Numbered from the stretch's first letter, positions 53,470-63,236 are shown. The stretch is DNA of 64,000 bases from Synechococcus sp. CBW1002 (GCF_015840915.1 NZ_CP060398.1:1674001-1738000); one strand, 5' to 3'. Translations and numbers: made by a program. The notes: a model not told the origin generated them from the sequence alone.

Positions 53470-54438
53470 TCACCCGCTGGCACTGCCGCGCAAGGTGGCG
53501 CGCACGCGGTAGATCGGTCGTCCCTGGCTCTCGTGATACGTCCGCATTTGCAGTTCCGACAGCAGGCCGAAGCAGAACAGCTGAACCCCGGTGAGAAAGC
53601 AGAGCAGGGCCATCAGCAGCAGGGGGCGGTCGCCGATGTTGGCGCCCTGCAGCTTCTCCACCAGCAGCCAGGCGCCGATCAGCAGTCCCAGGCCCATCCC
53701 CACCAGGCCTCCCAGGCCGAAAACATGCATCGGCCTGGTGAGGAAGCGCTTCATGAACCACACCGTGAGCAGATCCATCAGCACCCGGAATGTACGGTCG
53801 ATCCCGTATTTGCTGGTGCCGAAGCGGCGAGGGTGATGGCTCACCTTCACTTCGGTGATCCTGGCCCCTTCGATGAAGGCCAGCGCCGGCAGGAAGCGGT
53901 GCAGCTCTCCGTAGAGGTTCATGTCCTCGACCACCTCGCGCCGGTAGGCCTTGAGTGAGCAGCCGTAGTCGTGCAGCTTCACGCCGGTGACCCGGGCGAT
54001 CAGGCGGTTCGCCAGCAGGGAGGGCAGCAGGCGGCTCACGGCCGCATCCTGCCGCTGGTAGCGCCAGCCGCTCACCAGGTCATAGCCCTGGTCCAGGGTG
54101 TCCAGCAGCAGGGGGATGTCGGCCGGATCGTTCTGCAGATCGCCGTCGAGGGTCACGATCACGGGGCCGCGGCTGGCATCGAAGCCCGCCGCCATGGCGG
54201 GGGTCTGGCCGTAGTTGCGACGCAGCAGCACCGCCACCAGTTCGGGGATCGTGCTGGCCAGCTCCTGCAGCAAAACCGGGGTGCGATCGCGCGAGCCGTC
54301 GTCCACCAGCACCAGCTCGAAGGGGATCCCCAGGGGCCGCAGCTGAGCCAGCAGCTGCTCCACCAAGGGTCTGAGACTGTCCTCTTCGTTGTAGAGCGGC
54401 ACCACCACCGAAAGAGTGGGCAGGGTGGGGGCCGGCAT
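53470..54438 (-). CDS. Family 2 glycosyltransferase, DPM1/GtrB-like
   Basis: A 322-residue membrane glycosyltransferase. The GT-A domain shows VVVPLYNEEDSL, VDDGSRDRT and the metal-binding TLDGDLQNDP, with the GtrB-type GCSLKAYRREVVEDMNLYGELHRFLPALA. Two helices follow near residues 245-270 and 275-300. Relatives load a sugar onto undecaprenyl phosphate for surface glycans. The acceptor here is not known. It is downstream of psaI on the same strand, but the gap of 246 bases lies upstream of psaI's own promoter, so no operon is implied. Confidence 0.9.
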   Translation of the reverse strand: MPAPTLPTLSVVVPLYNEEDSLRPLVEQLLAQLRPLGIPFELVLVDDGSRDRTPVLLQELASTIPELVAVLLRRNYGQTPAMAAGFDASRGPVIVTLDGDLQNDPADIPLLLDTLDQGYDLVSGWRYQRQDAAVSRLLPSLLANRLIARVTGVKLHDYGCSLKAYRREVVEDMNLYGELHRFLPALAFIEGARITEVKVSHHPRRFGTSKYGIDRTFRVLMDLLTVWFMKRFLTRPMHVFGLGGLVGMGLGLLIGAWLLVEKLQGANIGDRPLLLMALLCFLTGVQLFCFGLLSELQMRTYHESQGRPIYRVRATLRGSASG

Positions 54439-54483
54439 GGCGGCGGATCCGGAGGCGAGCCGAACCCTAAACGGAGACTGGCA

Positions 54484-55251
54484 TCAGTCTCCGCAGGCGC
54501 TGCCGTCGTGGCAATGCATCACCCGGCCGGCGCCGCGCAGTTCCAACCGGTAGTGGCGTGCCACGGGATCCGGATTGTGGGGCGAGAGGTCGTCGATGCC
54601 GATGCCATTGCGGCCGTGTGCGACCCCCGAGCTGTGCAGGTAGCGGCCGCCTGTGAGGTGCAGGCCCACATGGGTGCAGCGCCGCGGTGTGCCGAAGAAG
54701 ATCAGATCGCCTGGTCGCAGCAGCGCCGTCGCTCCCGGGCGGACGGCCACCGGCTGGCAGAAACGTTCCTGCAGGTAGGCATCGCGTGGCAGCCAGATGC
54801 CCTGGCTGGCAAACAGGGTCTGAACCAGGCCGGAGCAGTCGAAATCAGGCCCGAGCGATCCGCCCCACAGGTAGGTGTTGGGCTGGAGCATGGCGGCTTT
54901 TGCCGCCGCCAGCACCGCCGGCAGGCGGGCTTCGATCTGGGGGCGTTGCAGGAGTTGGCTGCGGGGTCGACTGCCGCTCACGGCGTGGCCCAGCAGGTGG
55001 TTCGGCTCGATCCAGCCGGGGTAGCCGTCCTCCAGCAGTCGGACCCTCAGACGCGCCGCTTCCCCTGGTGCGCCCGCTCTGGTGCCATCGCGCAACTGCA
55101 GCACCCGCCCCGCCGCCGCCTGGGTGGCCAGGCCGGCTCCGTGGGCCCGGCTGTAGAGGTTGAGTGGCGCGGTGAGCTGCCAGAGGCTGCCCGCTTCCAG
55201 CAGCTCGCGGGCCGCCGGGCTGCCGGTCGGCAGAGTGCTTAATGTCGCCAT
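54484..55251 (-). CDS. NlpC/P60 cysteine peptidase (C40), peptidoglycan hydrolase
   Basis: A 255-residue protein. An SH3-like region (residues ~25-85, LWQLTAPLNLYSRAHGAGLATQ) precedes the C40 domain, with nucleophile Cys139 in DFDCSGLVQ, His194 in CTHVGLHL and the third polar residue His206 in YLHSSG. It cuts D-gamma-glutamyl-diaminopimelate bonds in cell-wall peptides. No signal peptide is obvious at MATLSTLPTG, so export would need another route. The C-terminus ends in a Cys/His cluster (MHCHDGSACGD). Its start overlaps head-to-head with the serine hydrolase by 10 bases. Confidence 0.88.
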   Translation of the reverse strand: MATLSTLPTGSPAARELLEAGSLWQLTAPLNLYSRAHGAGLATQAAAGRVLQLRDGTRAGAPGEAARLRVRLLEDGYPGWIEPNHLLGHAVSGSRPRSQLLQRPQIEARLPAVLAAAKAAMLQPNTYLWGGSLGPDFDCSGLVQTLFASQGIWLPRDAYLQERFCQPVAVRPGATALLRPGDLIFFGTPRRCTHVGLHLTGGRYLHSSGVAHGRNGIGIDDLSPHNPDPVARHYRLELRGAGRVMHCHDGSACGD

Positions 55252-56201
55252 CACGCTGCTCGGCGGAGATGGTGTTCTACAACCCGGATCCGGGCATGGC
55301 CGAGCGCCTCGCCGATCTGGTGGCGGCTCTGGAGCTGGAGGGGCGGGAAGGGCTGGGTCAGCGGCTGTCGATCACCTGGTTGCGTTACCCCGAGTCCCTG
55401 CGACATCAGGCCCATGACCTGGATCCGACCAGCTTCTGGCAGCGACCGCTGACCGGTGCTGCCTGGGCCGGTGATCGCCTCCGCTATCCCGCCAGTGTGG
55501 TGAAGTTGATCTATCTGGTGGCCGCCGAGGCCTGGCTGCAGCGCCAGCTGATTGGCGATGGGCCGGAGCTGCGCCGGGCCCTGGCCGACATGATCCGCGA
55601 CTCCAGCAATGACGCCACGGCACTGGTGATGGATCTGCTCAGCGGCACCACCAGTGGCCCTGAGCTGCCGCCGCATCGTTACAGCTCCTGGTGCCACCAG
55701 CGCGGCATCGTCAACCGCTGGCTGACCGAGCTCGCCTGGCCTGAGCTGGAGGGCTGCAATGCCTGCCAGAAGACCTGGGGCGATGGCCCCTACGGCCGTG
55801 AACGTCAGTTCTACGGGCCTGATCTGCAGAATCGCAACCGCCTCAGCACCGATGCCGTGGCCCGGGTTCTGCATGGGGTGATGGCAGGCGCGATGGTGTC
55901 GCCGCCGGCGTGCCGGCGCATGCAGGACCTGCTGGCCCGCTCGCTCGATCCCCTGGAACGGCAGGCCGATCCGGAGAATCAGGTGGATGGCTTCATCGGC
56001 GAAGTCCTGCCGCTGCAGACACCCTTCTGGAGCAAGGCCGGCTGGATGAGCCAGGCGCGCCATGACGCCGCCTATGCGGAACCCGAGAACGGTCTGCCGT
56101 TCCTGCTGGTGATCTTCAGCGAAGGGCAGGCGTGTGCTGATGATCCGGCCCTGTTGCCGGCGATCACCACCGAATTGCTGCGCTACAGCCGCCCGGTCTG
56201 A
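55242..56201 (+). CDS. Serine hydrolase, class A beta-lactamase/penicillin-binding-like
   Basis: A 319-residue protein with a beta-lactamase-type active site: S85-V-V-K88 (YPASVVKLIYL), S121-S122-N123 (DSSNDAT) and K-A-G in WSKAGWMS, in the order of SXXK, SXN and KTG. It probably acts on peptidoglycan or a related amide or ester; antibiotic hydrolysis is not implied. No signal peptide is clear, as with its divergent partner. The start is the ATG at 55242; ATG 55269 (MVFYNPDPG) is a good alternative and would remove the overlap with the C40 gene. Confidence 0.78.
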   Translation: MSPSRCSAEMVFYNPDPGMAERLADLVAALELEGREGLGQRLSITWLRYPESLRHQAHDLDPTSFWQRPLTGAAWAGDRLRYPASVVKLIYLVAAEAWLQRQLIGDGPELRRALADMIRDSSNDATALVMDLLSGTTSGPELPPHRYSSWCHQRGIVNRWLTELAWPELEGCNACQKTWGDGPYGRERQFYGPDLQNRNRLSTDAVARVLHGVMAGAMVSPPACRRMQDLLARSLDPLERQADPENQVDGFIGEVLPLQTPFWSKAGWMSQARHDAAYAEPENGLPFLLVIFSEGQACADDPALLPAITTELLRYSRPV

Positions 56202-56238
56202 GCCACTCCGTGCCGGGTGCCGCAGGCCCGATCGACAA

Positions 56239-56269
56239 CCCCGACATTCCGTCTGAGCGGAAGTCGGGG
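56239..56269 (+). terminator. Probable terminator or hairpin after the serine hydrolase
   Basis: A strong stem CCCCGACATTCCG / CGGAAGTCGGGG with one bulged A and a six-base loop, 37 bases beyond the stop. There is only a weak T-rich tail. It lies between the hydrolase and the tail of tRNA-Ser and may serve both. Confidence 0.5.
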
Positions 56270-56286
56270 AGTCTGTGCTTTGGAAA

Positions 56287-56375
56287 CGGAGAGGGAGGGA
56301 TTCGAACCCTCGACAGAAGTTGCCTCCTGTAACTCCTTAGCAGGGAGCCGCTTTCAACCACTCAGCCACCTCTCC
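56287..56375 (-). tRNA. tRNA-Ser (anticodon GCT)
   Basis: An 89-base class II tRNA on the minus strand. The acceptor stem is GGAGAGG/CCTCTCC and the anticodon loop CTGCTAA (GCT), with a long variable arm (ACAGGAGG...CTTCTGT) and T arm GAGGG-TTCGAAT-CCCTC. The discriminator is G, as expected for serine. Confidence 0.95.
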
Positions 56376-56410
56376 AGTGGCTCCGTGAGCTTATCAGTGG
56401 GCCGGCAGCC

Positions 56411-57604
56411 TCAGCCCTCGCCGCCGCCGCTCACGGCCAGCCGCGGCAGCCGGTGCTTGAAGCCGCAGAGGATCTCCCAGGGGATGGTGTGGCAGCGCTC
56501 ACTCCAGTCGGTCGGGCCGATGCTGCGGTCGCCCTGCTGCCCGAGCAAGGTCACCACCGATCCCACCTCCAGCTCGGAGGTGTCGGTGGCATCGAGCACC
56601 AGCTGATCCATGGTGATCGCGCCCACCTGCGGCAGGCTCTGCCCTCGGAACAGCACCTCCAGCTGGTTCGAGAGCTGGCGGGGGACGCCATCGGCGTAGC
56701 CGATGCCCACCACCGCCAATCGGCTGGGGCGGCTGGTACGGAAGCGATGGCCATAGCTCACCCCCACCCCCGCCGGCACCTCCCGGATCAGGGAGACGCG
56801 GGCGTGTAGCTGCATCGCTGGTTGCAGCGGCACCCGGCCGGCCAGATGCGGGGCTGGCTCCTGGCCATAGAGGGCCAGCCCGACCCGCACCAGGTCGTAG
56901 TGGATGGCGTGATCCCGCAGGGTGCCGGCCGAGTTGGCCAGGTGGCGGTGCCCGCAGCTCAGCCTCTGCTGGCGGAGGCTGTCCAGCACACTCTCGTAGC
57001 GGCGTTGCTGCTCGCGCGTCAGGCCGTCGTCCTCGTCGGGGCAGGCATCGGCGTGGGCGAGGTGGGAATAGAGCCCCACCAGCTCCACAGCATCGAGGTC
57101 CTGCAGGGCCGCCACCAGGCGGGGGCCGTCCTGCCAGTCGGCGCCGAGCCGGGCCATGCCGGTGTCGAGCTTGAGCTGCAGCGGCATCGAACGACCGCTG
57201 CCGCTGGCCAGGTTCTGGCAGAGCAGGGCTTCCCGCATGCTGCTGATCGTTGGCATCAGCTGCCAGCGCAGACAGCTGCGCAGTTCCTCCACCTGGGTGA
57301 GGTTGCCCAGCACCAGAATCGGCGCCCGGATCCCGGCGGTGCGCAGTTCCACTCCCTCGGCAAGGGTGGCCACCCCGAAGCAGCTGGCGCCGCCGGCGAG
57401 GGCGGCCTCGGCGACCAGCACCGCACCGTGGCCGTAGCCATCCGCCTTGACCACGGCCATCAGCTCGGTGAGCGGACCGATGAAGCGGCGCAGGGCGCGG
57501 GCGTTGGCGCGGATGGCGCCGGCATTCACTTCCACCCAGGCCCGTTGCCTGGACTGGCCGGTCTCATGGGGTGCCAGGGGTGTGCTGAGCGGCGAGGAGG
57601 ACAT
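56411..57604 (-). CDS. alr: Alanine racemase
   Basis: A 397-residue PLP enzyme making D-alanine for peptidoglycan. The PLP lysine is in AVVKADGYGHGA near residue 53, and the second catalytic base is the tyrosine in VSYGHRFRT near residue 280, with GIGYADGVPR behind it. The N-terminal barrel and C-terminal beta domain are complete. The start is the ATG at 57604. It is divergent from the HNH nuclease gene. Confidence 0.96.
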   Translation of the reverse strand: MSSSPLSTPLAPHETGQSRQRAWVEVNAGAIRANARALRRFIGPLTELMAVVKADGYGHGAVLVAEAALAGGASCFGVATLAEGVELRTAGIRAPILVLGNLTQVEELRSCLRWQLMPTISSMREALLCQNLASGSGRSMPLQLKLDTGMARLGADWQDGPRLVAALQDLDAVELVGLYSHLAHADACPDEDDGLTREQQRRYESVLDSLRQQRLSCGHRHLANSAGTLRDHAIHYDLVRVGLALYGQEPAPHLAGRVPLQPAMQLHARVSLIREVPAGVGVSYGHRFRTSRPSRLAVVGIGYADGVPRQLSNQLEVLFRGQSLPQVGAITMDQLVLDATDTSELEVGSVVTLLGQQGDRSIGPTDWSERCHTIPWEILCGFKHRLPRLAVSGGGEG

Positions 57605-57726
57605 CAGCGCCTCTCCACGGCAGCCAGGAGCCGCCGCGCGTCGCTGCCGGTGCCGTCGAAGGAGGCGTGGAACACAGTCGCGCGCGGAGAACGCCTATAG
57701 CATGGCCTGCAATCAGAGGGGCTGGC

Positions 57727-58230
57727 ATGGGCCACGTTCTCGTTCTGAATGCGTCCTACGAGCCGCTCAATATCACCCACTGGCGTCGCGCCATGGTGAT
57801 GCTGCTCAAGGGAAAGGCCGAAGGCCTGGAGCACGACTCCAGCCGCGTCATCCGGCCGGATCTGCTGCTGCCCACCGTGATCCGTCTGCGTCAGTTCGTG
57901 CGGGTGCCCTACAAGCCCCTGCCCCTGACCCGCCGCAATCTGTTTCAGCGCGACAACCACCGCTGCCAGTACTGCGCCAGCACCACCCAACCGCTCTCGA
58001 TCGATCACATCGTGCCCCGCAGCCGTGGCGGCGCCGATGCCTGGGAGAACGTCACCACCGCCTGCCTGGGCTGCAATGTGCGCAAGGGCAATCGCACGCC
58101 TCGCGAAGCCGGCATGCCGCTGCTGCAGGAGCCCCATCGTCCCCACAGCGGGCTCAATTTCGAGGCCAGCCGTCAGATCCGGGCCGGTCGCCACGCGGAG
58201 TGGGCCAAATATCTGATCGGTGCCGCCTGA
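57727..58230 (+). CDS. HNH endonuclease-like protein
   Basis: A 167-residue protein that starts MGHVLVLNASYEPLNI. The HNH region is LFQRDNHRCQYCASTT...LSIDHIVPRSRGGADAWENVTTACLGCNVRKGN: a zinc-binding pair CxxC at each side and the His-Asn-His/Asn set in between. This short form is universal in cyanobacteria and common elsewhere, with no known restriction or mobile-element partner here. A role in DNA repair or recombination is inferred only. Confidence 0.88.
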   Translation: MGHVLVLNASYEPLNITHWRRAMVMLLKGKAEGLEHDSSRVIRPDLLLPTVIRLRQFVRVPYKPLPLTRRNLFQRDNHRCQYCASTTQPLSIDHIVPRSRGGADAWENVTTACLGCNVRKGNRTPREAGMPLLQEPHRPHSGLNFEASRQIRAGRHAEWAKYLIGAA

Positions 58231-58285
58231 TCCGGTTGATGCTCACGGCCTTGAAAACCGCTGGTTCTGAAGCTCCAGCCTGGGT

Positions 58286-59389
58286 TCAGACCCCGCTCGC
58301 CTGGCGGGCCAGCTCTTCCAGTTGCCGGCTCTGCTCGGCGGCGATCGAGGCCCCGATCAGCTCGCCCAGCTGGCCCGCCAGCACGGGTTCGAGCGCGAAA
58401 TTGCGTCCCAGGCGGTGGTCGGTGGTGCGGTTGTCTTTGTAGTTGTAGGTGCGGATCTTTTCGCTGCGATCGCCGCTGCCCACCTGAGCCCGACGGGTTG
58501 AACTCTCCGCGGCGGCGGCGGCGGCGAGTTCCCGCTCCAACAGCTTGGCCCGCAGGATCTCCATGGCCCGTTCCCGGTTCTGCAGCTGGGAGCGTTCCTG
58601 GGTGCAGAACACGCGGATACCGGTGGGCTTGTGCAGCAGATCCACTGCCGTTTCCACCTTGTTCACGTTCTGGCCGCCGGCGCCGCCGGAGCGGGCTGTG
58701 CTGATCTCCAGCTCGCCTGGATCGATCTGCACCTCCACCGGATCTGCTTCCGGCATCACCGCCACCGTGGCCGTGGAGGTATGCACCCGCCCCTGGGATT
58801 CGGTGGCAGGCACCCGCTGGACGCGGTGCACCCCCGCCTCGAACTTGAGCTGGCTGTAGACCCCGTCGCCGCGGATCGCCAGGATGAGTTCCTTGTAGCC
58901 GCCCAGTTCCGCTTCCGAGGCACTCACCGGCTGGACCTGCCAGCCCTGGCCCTGGGCGTAGCGGTCGTACATGCGGGCCAGATCTCCCGCCCAGAGCCCG
59001 GCTTCGTCGCCACCAGCACCGGCACGGATCTCGAGCATGACGCTGCGCTCGTCGCGGGGGTCGTGGGGCAGCAGCGCCAGGGTCAGCCGTTGCTGCAGCT
59101 GATCGATCGTGGCCCCCAGCCGCTCCAGCTCCTCAGCGGCCAGCTCCTCCATGGCCGGGTCACCGCGATGCTCCTTGAGCAGTTGCACCGCTTCCTGCCG
59201 TTCGCGCTCGCATTTCTGCAGGTCGGCATAGTCGCGCACAAGCGGCTCGAGCCGGGCGCGTTCCCGTGCGATCGTCTGCAGCTGGGCCGGATCGGCCGTG
59301 ACCGCCGGATCGGCCAGCTGACGCTCCAGGGCCGCGAAGGTGGTGCAGGCGGTGGCCAGGCGTTCGTGCAGCAGAGCTTGATCGATCAC
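58286..59389 (-). CDS. prfA: Peptide chain release factor 1
   Basis: A 367-residue RF1, reading UAA and UAG. The anticodon-mimic tripeptide is PAT ([14 protein letters not shown]2 has SPF), and the GGQ peptidyl-tRNA hydrolysis motif is in [13 protein letters not shown]. The C-terminal [11 protein letters not shown] matches the family. I chose the GTG at 59389 ([11 protein letters not shown]); the frame continues to 59446 but is proline-rich and unconserved. It follows rpmE across a terminator, as in other cyanobacteria. Confidence 0.96.
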   Translation of the reverse strand: MIDQALLHERLATACTTFAALERQLADPAVTADPAQLQTIARERARLEPLVRDYADLQKCERERQEAVQLLKEHRGDPAMEELAAEELERLGATIDQLQQRLTLALLPHDPRDERSVMLEIRAGAGGDEAGLWAGDLARMYDRYAQGQGWQVQPVSASEAELGGYKELILAIRGDGVYSQLKFEAGVHRVQRVPATESQGRVHTSTATVAVMPEADPVEVQIDPGELEISTARSGGAGGQNVNKVETAVDLLHKPTGIRVFCTQERSQLQNRERAMEILRAKLLERELAAAAAAESSTRRAQVGSGDRSEKIRTYNYKDNRTTDHRLGRNFALEPVLAGQLGELIGASIAAEQSRQLEELARQASGV

Positions 59390-59444
59390 AGCGATGCAGG
59401 AACTGAGGGGACGGGAGGGAGGCGCGGGATGGGGCGCAGCCATC

Positions 59445-59474
59445 AAAAAGCCGGATGCCCAGGGGCATCCGGCT
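59445..59474 (-). terminator. Terminator after rpmE
   Basis: A stem AGCCGGATGCC / GGCATCCGGCT with a short loop, followed on the minus strand by five T (A run 59445-59449). It lies 26-55 bases beyond the rpmE stop. Some read-through to prfA is likely. Confidence 0.88.
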
Positions 59475-59499
59475 GAGTGGAGCAGATTGAAGGAAAGCC

Positions 59500-59757
59500 T
59501 CAGGCCTGGGCTGCATCCTTCTTGGAGACATCGGCCTTAGCCGTGTCGGTGGAGCCCATGCCGTATTTGCGCATGAAGCGATCAACGCGGCCCTCGGTGT
59601 CGAGGATCTTCTGGGTACCGGTGTAGAAGGGGTGGTTGCCACTCCACACGTCGACGTGCAGTTCGGGCTGGGTGGAGCCAGTGGTCATCACCACCTCTCC
59701 ATTGCAGATCACCTTGGCATCGGGATACCAGGTGGGGTGGATGTCGGCCTTGGGCAT
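59500..59757 (-). CDS. rpmE: 50S ribosomal protein L31
   Basis: An 85-residue L31 ([32 protein letters not shown]). It has only one cysteine in the region where zinc-binding L31 has four, so it is the zinc-independent cyanobacterial form. It is the last ribosomal gene of the run before prfA. Confidence 0.96.
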   Translation of the reverse strand: MPKADIHPTWYPDAKVICNGEVVMTTGSTQPELHVDVWSGNHPFYTGTQKILDTEGRVDRFMRKYGMGSTDTAKADVSKKDAAQA

Positions 59758-59789
59758 GGCTGCGAACAGAGCAGTGCGAACAGAAAAGA

Positions 59790-60191
59790 TCAGCGCTTGG
59801 AGAACTGGGGAGCCTTGCGGGCTTTCTTGAGGCCGTACTTGCGGCGCTCCTTGGCGCGGGGGTCGCGGCTGAGGTGGCCTTCCGTCTTGAGGGGCTTGCG
59901 GTTGTCCGGCGACAGGTCGCAGAGGGCACGGGCGGCACCCTGCTTGATGGCGTCGGCCTGGCCGGTGAGGCCACCACCGCGCACGTTCACAAGGACGTCG
60001 TAATCGGATTCAAGACCCAGCGTCTGCAGGGGAGCCTTGACGGCCGCCAGGTAGACGGGGTTGTAGTTGAGGTAGTTATCGCCGGGGCGGCCATTGATCG
60101 TGACGCTGCCGGTGCCGGGAACAATGCGCACCCGTGCAACGGCGGTCTTGCGGCGACCAGTGCCCCAGTAGACGACGGAATTGCTGCTCAT
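59790..60191 (-). CDS. rpsI: 30S ribosomal protein S9
   Basis: A 133-residue S9. The start [23 protein letters not shown], the [19 protein letters not shown] core and the basic tail ending AP-QFSKR (KR end reaching the P site) are as expected. Its ATG overlaps the rplM stop by four bases (ATGA). Confidence 0.97.
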   Translation of the reverse strand: MSSNSVVYWGTGRRKTAVARVRIVPGTGSVTINGRPGDNYLNYNPVYLAAVKAPLQTLGLESDYDVLVNVRGGGLTGQADAIKQGAARALCDLSPDNRKPLKTEGHLSRDPRAKERRKYGLKKARKAPQFSKR

Positions 60192-60640
60192 TGGGCGGAA
60201 GTGGCGGGGTCGAGGGCGAGAGCCTGGGGCTGCTGGGCGGCGTGGGGATGATCGATGCCCTTGTAGACCTTCAGCTTGCGGAACAGCTGGCGGCCCAGGG
60301 CGTTGTGGGGCAGCATGCCCTTGATCGCCTTCTCCACGATCCGCTCGGGGATCCGGCCCTGCAGGTGGGCGAAGGTTTCGGTCTTCATGCCACCGGGGCG
60401 ACCGGAGTGGCGGCGATACAGCTTCTGGGTGGGCTTGTTGCCGCTCACCTTCACCTTCTCGGCATTGATGACGATCACGAAATCGCCGGTGTCGAGGTGG
60501 GGGGTGTAGCAGGGCTTGTTCTTGCCCCGCAGCACCTGAGCCACTTCGCTGGCGAGACGGCCAAGAGTCTGATTCTCAGCGTCGACGACGTACCACTGGC
60601 GATCCAGGGAATCGATGGAAGGAAGGGATGTCTTGTTCAT
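60188..60640 (-). CDS. rplM: 50S ribosomal protein L13
   Basis: A 150-residue L13. It shows [25 protein letters not shown], the ADTVIVI-like block ([18 protein letters not shown]) and HSGRPGGMK. It is coupled to rpsI by the ATGA overlap, the standard L13-S9 pair. Confidence 0.97.
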   Translation of the reverse strand: MNKTSLPSIDSLDRQWYVVDAENQTLGRLASEVAQVLRGKNKPCYTPHLDTGDFVIVINAEKVKVSGNKPTQKLYRRHSGRPGGMKTETFAHLQGRIPERIVEKAIKGMLPHNALGRQLFRKLKVYKGIDHPHAAQQPQALALDPATSAQ

Positions 60641-60799
60641 CGCACCGGCAGGCCGGATGGGTTGGGCCCATCGCGGCGGATGGGGCAGGACAGTTCAACA
60701 GTCAACCTACCGCGTCACCGATATTGACCCTGATGGGGTCAGGCACGGCTGCGCGCAGCGGCGGCTGCAGAGAAGGCGGGGCTGGATGATCGCCTGCTG

Positions 60800-60848
60800 A
60801 TCCCCCCAATCCCAGTCGATCAGGCTGATCGACTGGGATTGGGGGGAT
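60800..60848. repeat. Perfect 24-bp inverted repeat over the truA stop codon
   Basis: Left arm 60800-60823 and right arm 60825-60848 are exact reverse complements around a single G at 60824. The arms read (A)TCCCCCCAATCCCAGTCG and on to ATCAG. The TGA of truA (60820-60822, minus strand) is inside the left arm. No T run follows on the minus strand, so it is not a classic intrinsic terminator. Confidence 0.9.
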
Positions 60849-61785
60849 CGGGGATCGCCAAGGCAAACCGCGGTTGACCATCGTACCAGGCACTCTTTAC
60901 AAAGACCTCCTCCGGATATCCCACCCGCAGCAGGCAGAGCCCCTGGGGCGGCGCTGCTTCCTTCACCTGTTCGCGCGCCTGCTGGCGCCAGCGCCGCGAG
61001 AAGCCATCCACGCTCAGCTGACCCTCGCCCACGGCCACCAGCTGCCCCATCACCAGGCGCACCATGCCGTAGAGGAAGCCAGTGGCCTGCATCTCCACCA
61101 CCACCAGGTCTCCCTGCCGATCCACCATCACCTCCTGCAGGGTTGTGCGGGCATGGGGGCGGCTGCTGCCGGCCCGCTGGAAGGCGGAGAAGTCGTGGTC
61201 GCCGAGCATGCCCGCCAGGGCGTCGGCCATGGCCTGCTCGTCGAGCCGCTGCTGGTAGCGGTGCCAGGTCCAGGGGGCCAGGAAGAGGTTGGGGGTGCGC
61301 CCGTTATGGATCGTGTACCGGTAGCGCCGGTAGGTGGCGCTGAAGCAGGCATGCCAGGTCAGCGGCACCTCGGCGGCGGCCACCACCCGAATGGAGGCCG
61401 GCAGGCGGCCATTCAGGGCCTTGGGCCAGCGCTGAGCCGGGATGGGGCCGCTGGTTTCGAAGTGCGCCACCTGGCCGGCGGCATGGACGCCACTGTCGGT
61501 TCGGCCCGCTGCCATGGTTCGCACCGGTCGCTGTGCATCCAGGCTGGGTGGATCCAGGCTGGCGATGGCCTCCTCCAGGGTCTGCTGAACGCTGGGGTGT
61601 CGCGGCTGGCGTTGCCAGCCGCAGAAGGCCGCTCCGTCGTATTGCAGGCAGAGGGCGATCCGGCGGCGGTGTTCGCCGCTGGTGGCTTCGCTGTTGGTCG
61701 CTTCGCGGTTGGCGGATCCGGTGTCAGTCTGATCGGCCGTGCTGGCGGAAGCACTGGGTGGTGCGCTCGACTTCAAGCCGGTCAT
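60820..61785 (-). CDS. truA: tRNA pseudouridine(38-40) synthase
   Basis: A 321-residue enzyme. The core has [20 protein letters not shown] and the catalytic aspartate in [14 protein letters not shown], then LPASIRVV and [11 protein letters not shown]. An unusual N-terminal extension of about 40 residues is Ser/Thr/Ala-rich (ATG 61785). A shorter start is possible, but no good Met lies close to the core. The last nine codons and the stop lie in a perfect palindrome. It sits between rplQ and rplM, as usual in cyanobacteria. Confidence 0.95.
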   Translation of the reverse strand: MTGLKSSAPPSASASTADQTDTGSANREATNSEATSGEHRRRIALCLQYDGAAFCGWQRQPRHPSVQQTLEEAIASLDPPSLDAQRPVRTMAAGRTDSGVHAAGQVAHFETSGPIPAQRWPKALNGRLPASIRVVAAAEVPLTWHACFSATYRRYRYTIHNGRTPNLFLAPWTWHRYQQRLDEQAMADALAGMLGDHDFSAFQRAGSSRPHARTTLQEVMVDRQGDLVVVEMQATGFLYGMVRLVMGQLVAVGEGQLSVDGFSRRWRQQAREQVKEAAPPQGLCLLRVGYPEEVFVKSAWYDGQPRFALAIPDPPNPSRSA

Positions 61786-61816
61786 CAGCGGCTCCGCTGG
61801 ACAGAATCAGGCCATC

Positions 61817-61848
61817 AAAAAACCGCGGAGGCCTTCAGGCGTCCGCGG
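61817..61848 (-). terminator. Terminator after rplQ
   Basis: A stem CCGCGGAGGC / GCGTCCGCGG (one mismatch) with a six-base loop, followed on the minus strand by six T (A run 61817-61822). It separates rplQ from truA and suggests reduced or separate transcription of truA-rplM-rpsI-rpmE. Confidence 0.85.
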
Positions 61849-61900
61849 CCAAGGGGGAACGCAGCATTGGGCTGGGGGCGCGTCGGCACCACCGCCAGGC

Positions 61901-62251
61901 TCAGACCAGTTCGATGATCGCCATCTCGGCGTTGTCACCGCGGCGGGGAACCGTCCGGATGATGCGGGTGTAGCCGCCGTTGCGGTCGCCGTAGCGATCC
62001 TGGGCCTTGTCGAACAGGGCGTGGACCAGCTGCTTGTCGTAGATGTAGCCGATTGCCCGACGGCGGGCCGCCAGGGTGCCGTCCTTGGCCAGGGTGATCA
62101 TGCGCTCGGCTTCGTCACGCAGGGCCTTGGCACGGGCCTTGGTGGTGGTGACGCGACCTTCGCGGATCAGTTGGGTGGTGAGGCCGCGGAGCAGCGCCTT
62201 GCGCTGGTCTGCGGGACGGCCCAGCATGGGCACTCGGCACTGGTGTCTCAT
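61901..62251 (-). CDS. rplQ: 50S ribosomal protein L17
   Basis: A 116-residue L17 ([29 protein letters not shown], with [23 protein letters not shown] at the end). It follows rpoA by 46 bases in the alpha operon. Confidence 0.97.
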   Translation of the reverse strand: MRHQCRVPMLGRPADQRKALLRGLTTQLIREGRVTTTKARAKALRDEAERMITLAKDGTLAARRRAIGYIYDKQLVHALFDKAQDRYGDRNGGYTRIIRTVPRRGDNAEMAIIELV

Positions 62252-62297
62252 GACGGAAAAGCTCGGACAGGGACGGAACGGGGTGGGATGCCGCGGC

Positions 62298-63236
62298 TCA
62301 GGCGGTGGTGCGGCTCTGGGGCAGGGAGATGCCGATGCGCTCCAGGGCTTCGATCACTTCATCGGCAGACTTGGAGCCGAAGTTCTTGATCTCCAGCAGA
62401 TCTTCGTAGCTGAAGCCCATCAGGTCGGACACGGAGTTGACCTGGGCCCGCTTGAGGCAGTTGTAGGCCCGCACGGAGAGATTGAGTTCCTCGAGCGGAA
62501 TCTGGGCTTCGGCTGAAGGCTCGATCTCCGGACCGGGTTCCTCCGCCATGGTGAGGCTGGCCAGAGGCTGGAACAGGGCGATCAGCTGGTTGGCAGCCTG
62601 GGCCATGGCGTCATCCGGCGTGATGCTGCCATTGGTCTCGATTTCGATGCGGAGCCGCTCCCGGGCGGAACCGCCTTCGCCCACGGCGGTCTCATCGACC
62701 GTGTAGTTGACACGCTTGACCGGCATGAAGACGGCATCGATCTGGAGCAGATCGATGGCGCTGGTGTCTTCGCTGTGGCGATCGACGGGCCGATAGCCGA
62801 CGCCGCGCTCGACATGGACTTCCATCTCAAGGCTGTGGCCTTCGGCCACGGTGGCGATCGGCCGCTGGCCGTCGATCACCTGCACCTGGGAGGAGAACTG
62901 CAGGTCGGAGGCGGTCACGGTGGCGGGGCCGTTCATGACCAGTCGACCGATCTCAAGCTCGCGGCTGCGGCTGCTGATCGGGATCTCCTTGCAATTGAGC
63001 AGGATGTCGAGAACGTCTTCACGGACGCCTGGAACCGTGGCGTATTCGTGGTTGACGGAGGCGATCCGCACGGCAGTGATGGCACTGCCCTCAAGGCTGC
63101 CGATCAGGACGCGGCGCAGGGCGTTCCCGAGGGTGGTGGCCTGACCCCGATCCAACGGGCCGATCAGGAACACCCCCGTCTGGGAACGGTCGTCAGCGAT
63201 CTGATGCTCGATCCGATCGATCTGGTAGTGGAGCAC
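62298..63236 (-). CDS. rpoA: RNA polymerase alpha subunit
   Basis: A 312-residue subunit. The N-terminal dimerisation and assembly domain starts [22 protein letters not shown]; a linker rich in Glu follows; the C-terminal UP-element-binding domain is [45 protein letters not shown] in outline. It is complete and in alpha-operon position after rpsK. Confidence 0.98.
   Translation of the reverse strand: MLHYQIDRIEHQIADDRSQTGVFLIGPLDRGQATTLGNALRRVLIGSLEGSAITAVRIASVNHEYATVPGVREDVLDILLNCKEIPISSRSRELEIGRLVMNGPATVTASDLQFSSQVQVIDGQRPIATVAEGHSLEMEVHVERGVGYRPVDRHSEDTSAIDLLQIDAVFMPVKRVNYTVDETAVGEGGSARERLRIEIETNGSITPDDAMAQAANQLIALFQPLASLTMAEEPGPEIEPSAEAQIPLEELNLSVRAYNCLKRAQVNSVSDLMGFSYEDLLEIKNFGSKSADEVIEALERIGISLPQSRTTA

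Noticed and set aside
56217-56606. Plus-strand frame containing ETEREGFEPSTEVASCNSLAG
   Set aside because: It is a translation of the antisense of tRNA-Ser, a well-known false gene pattern.
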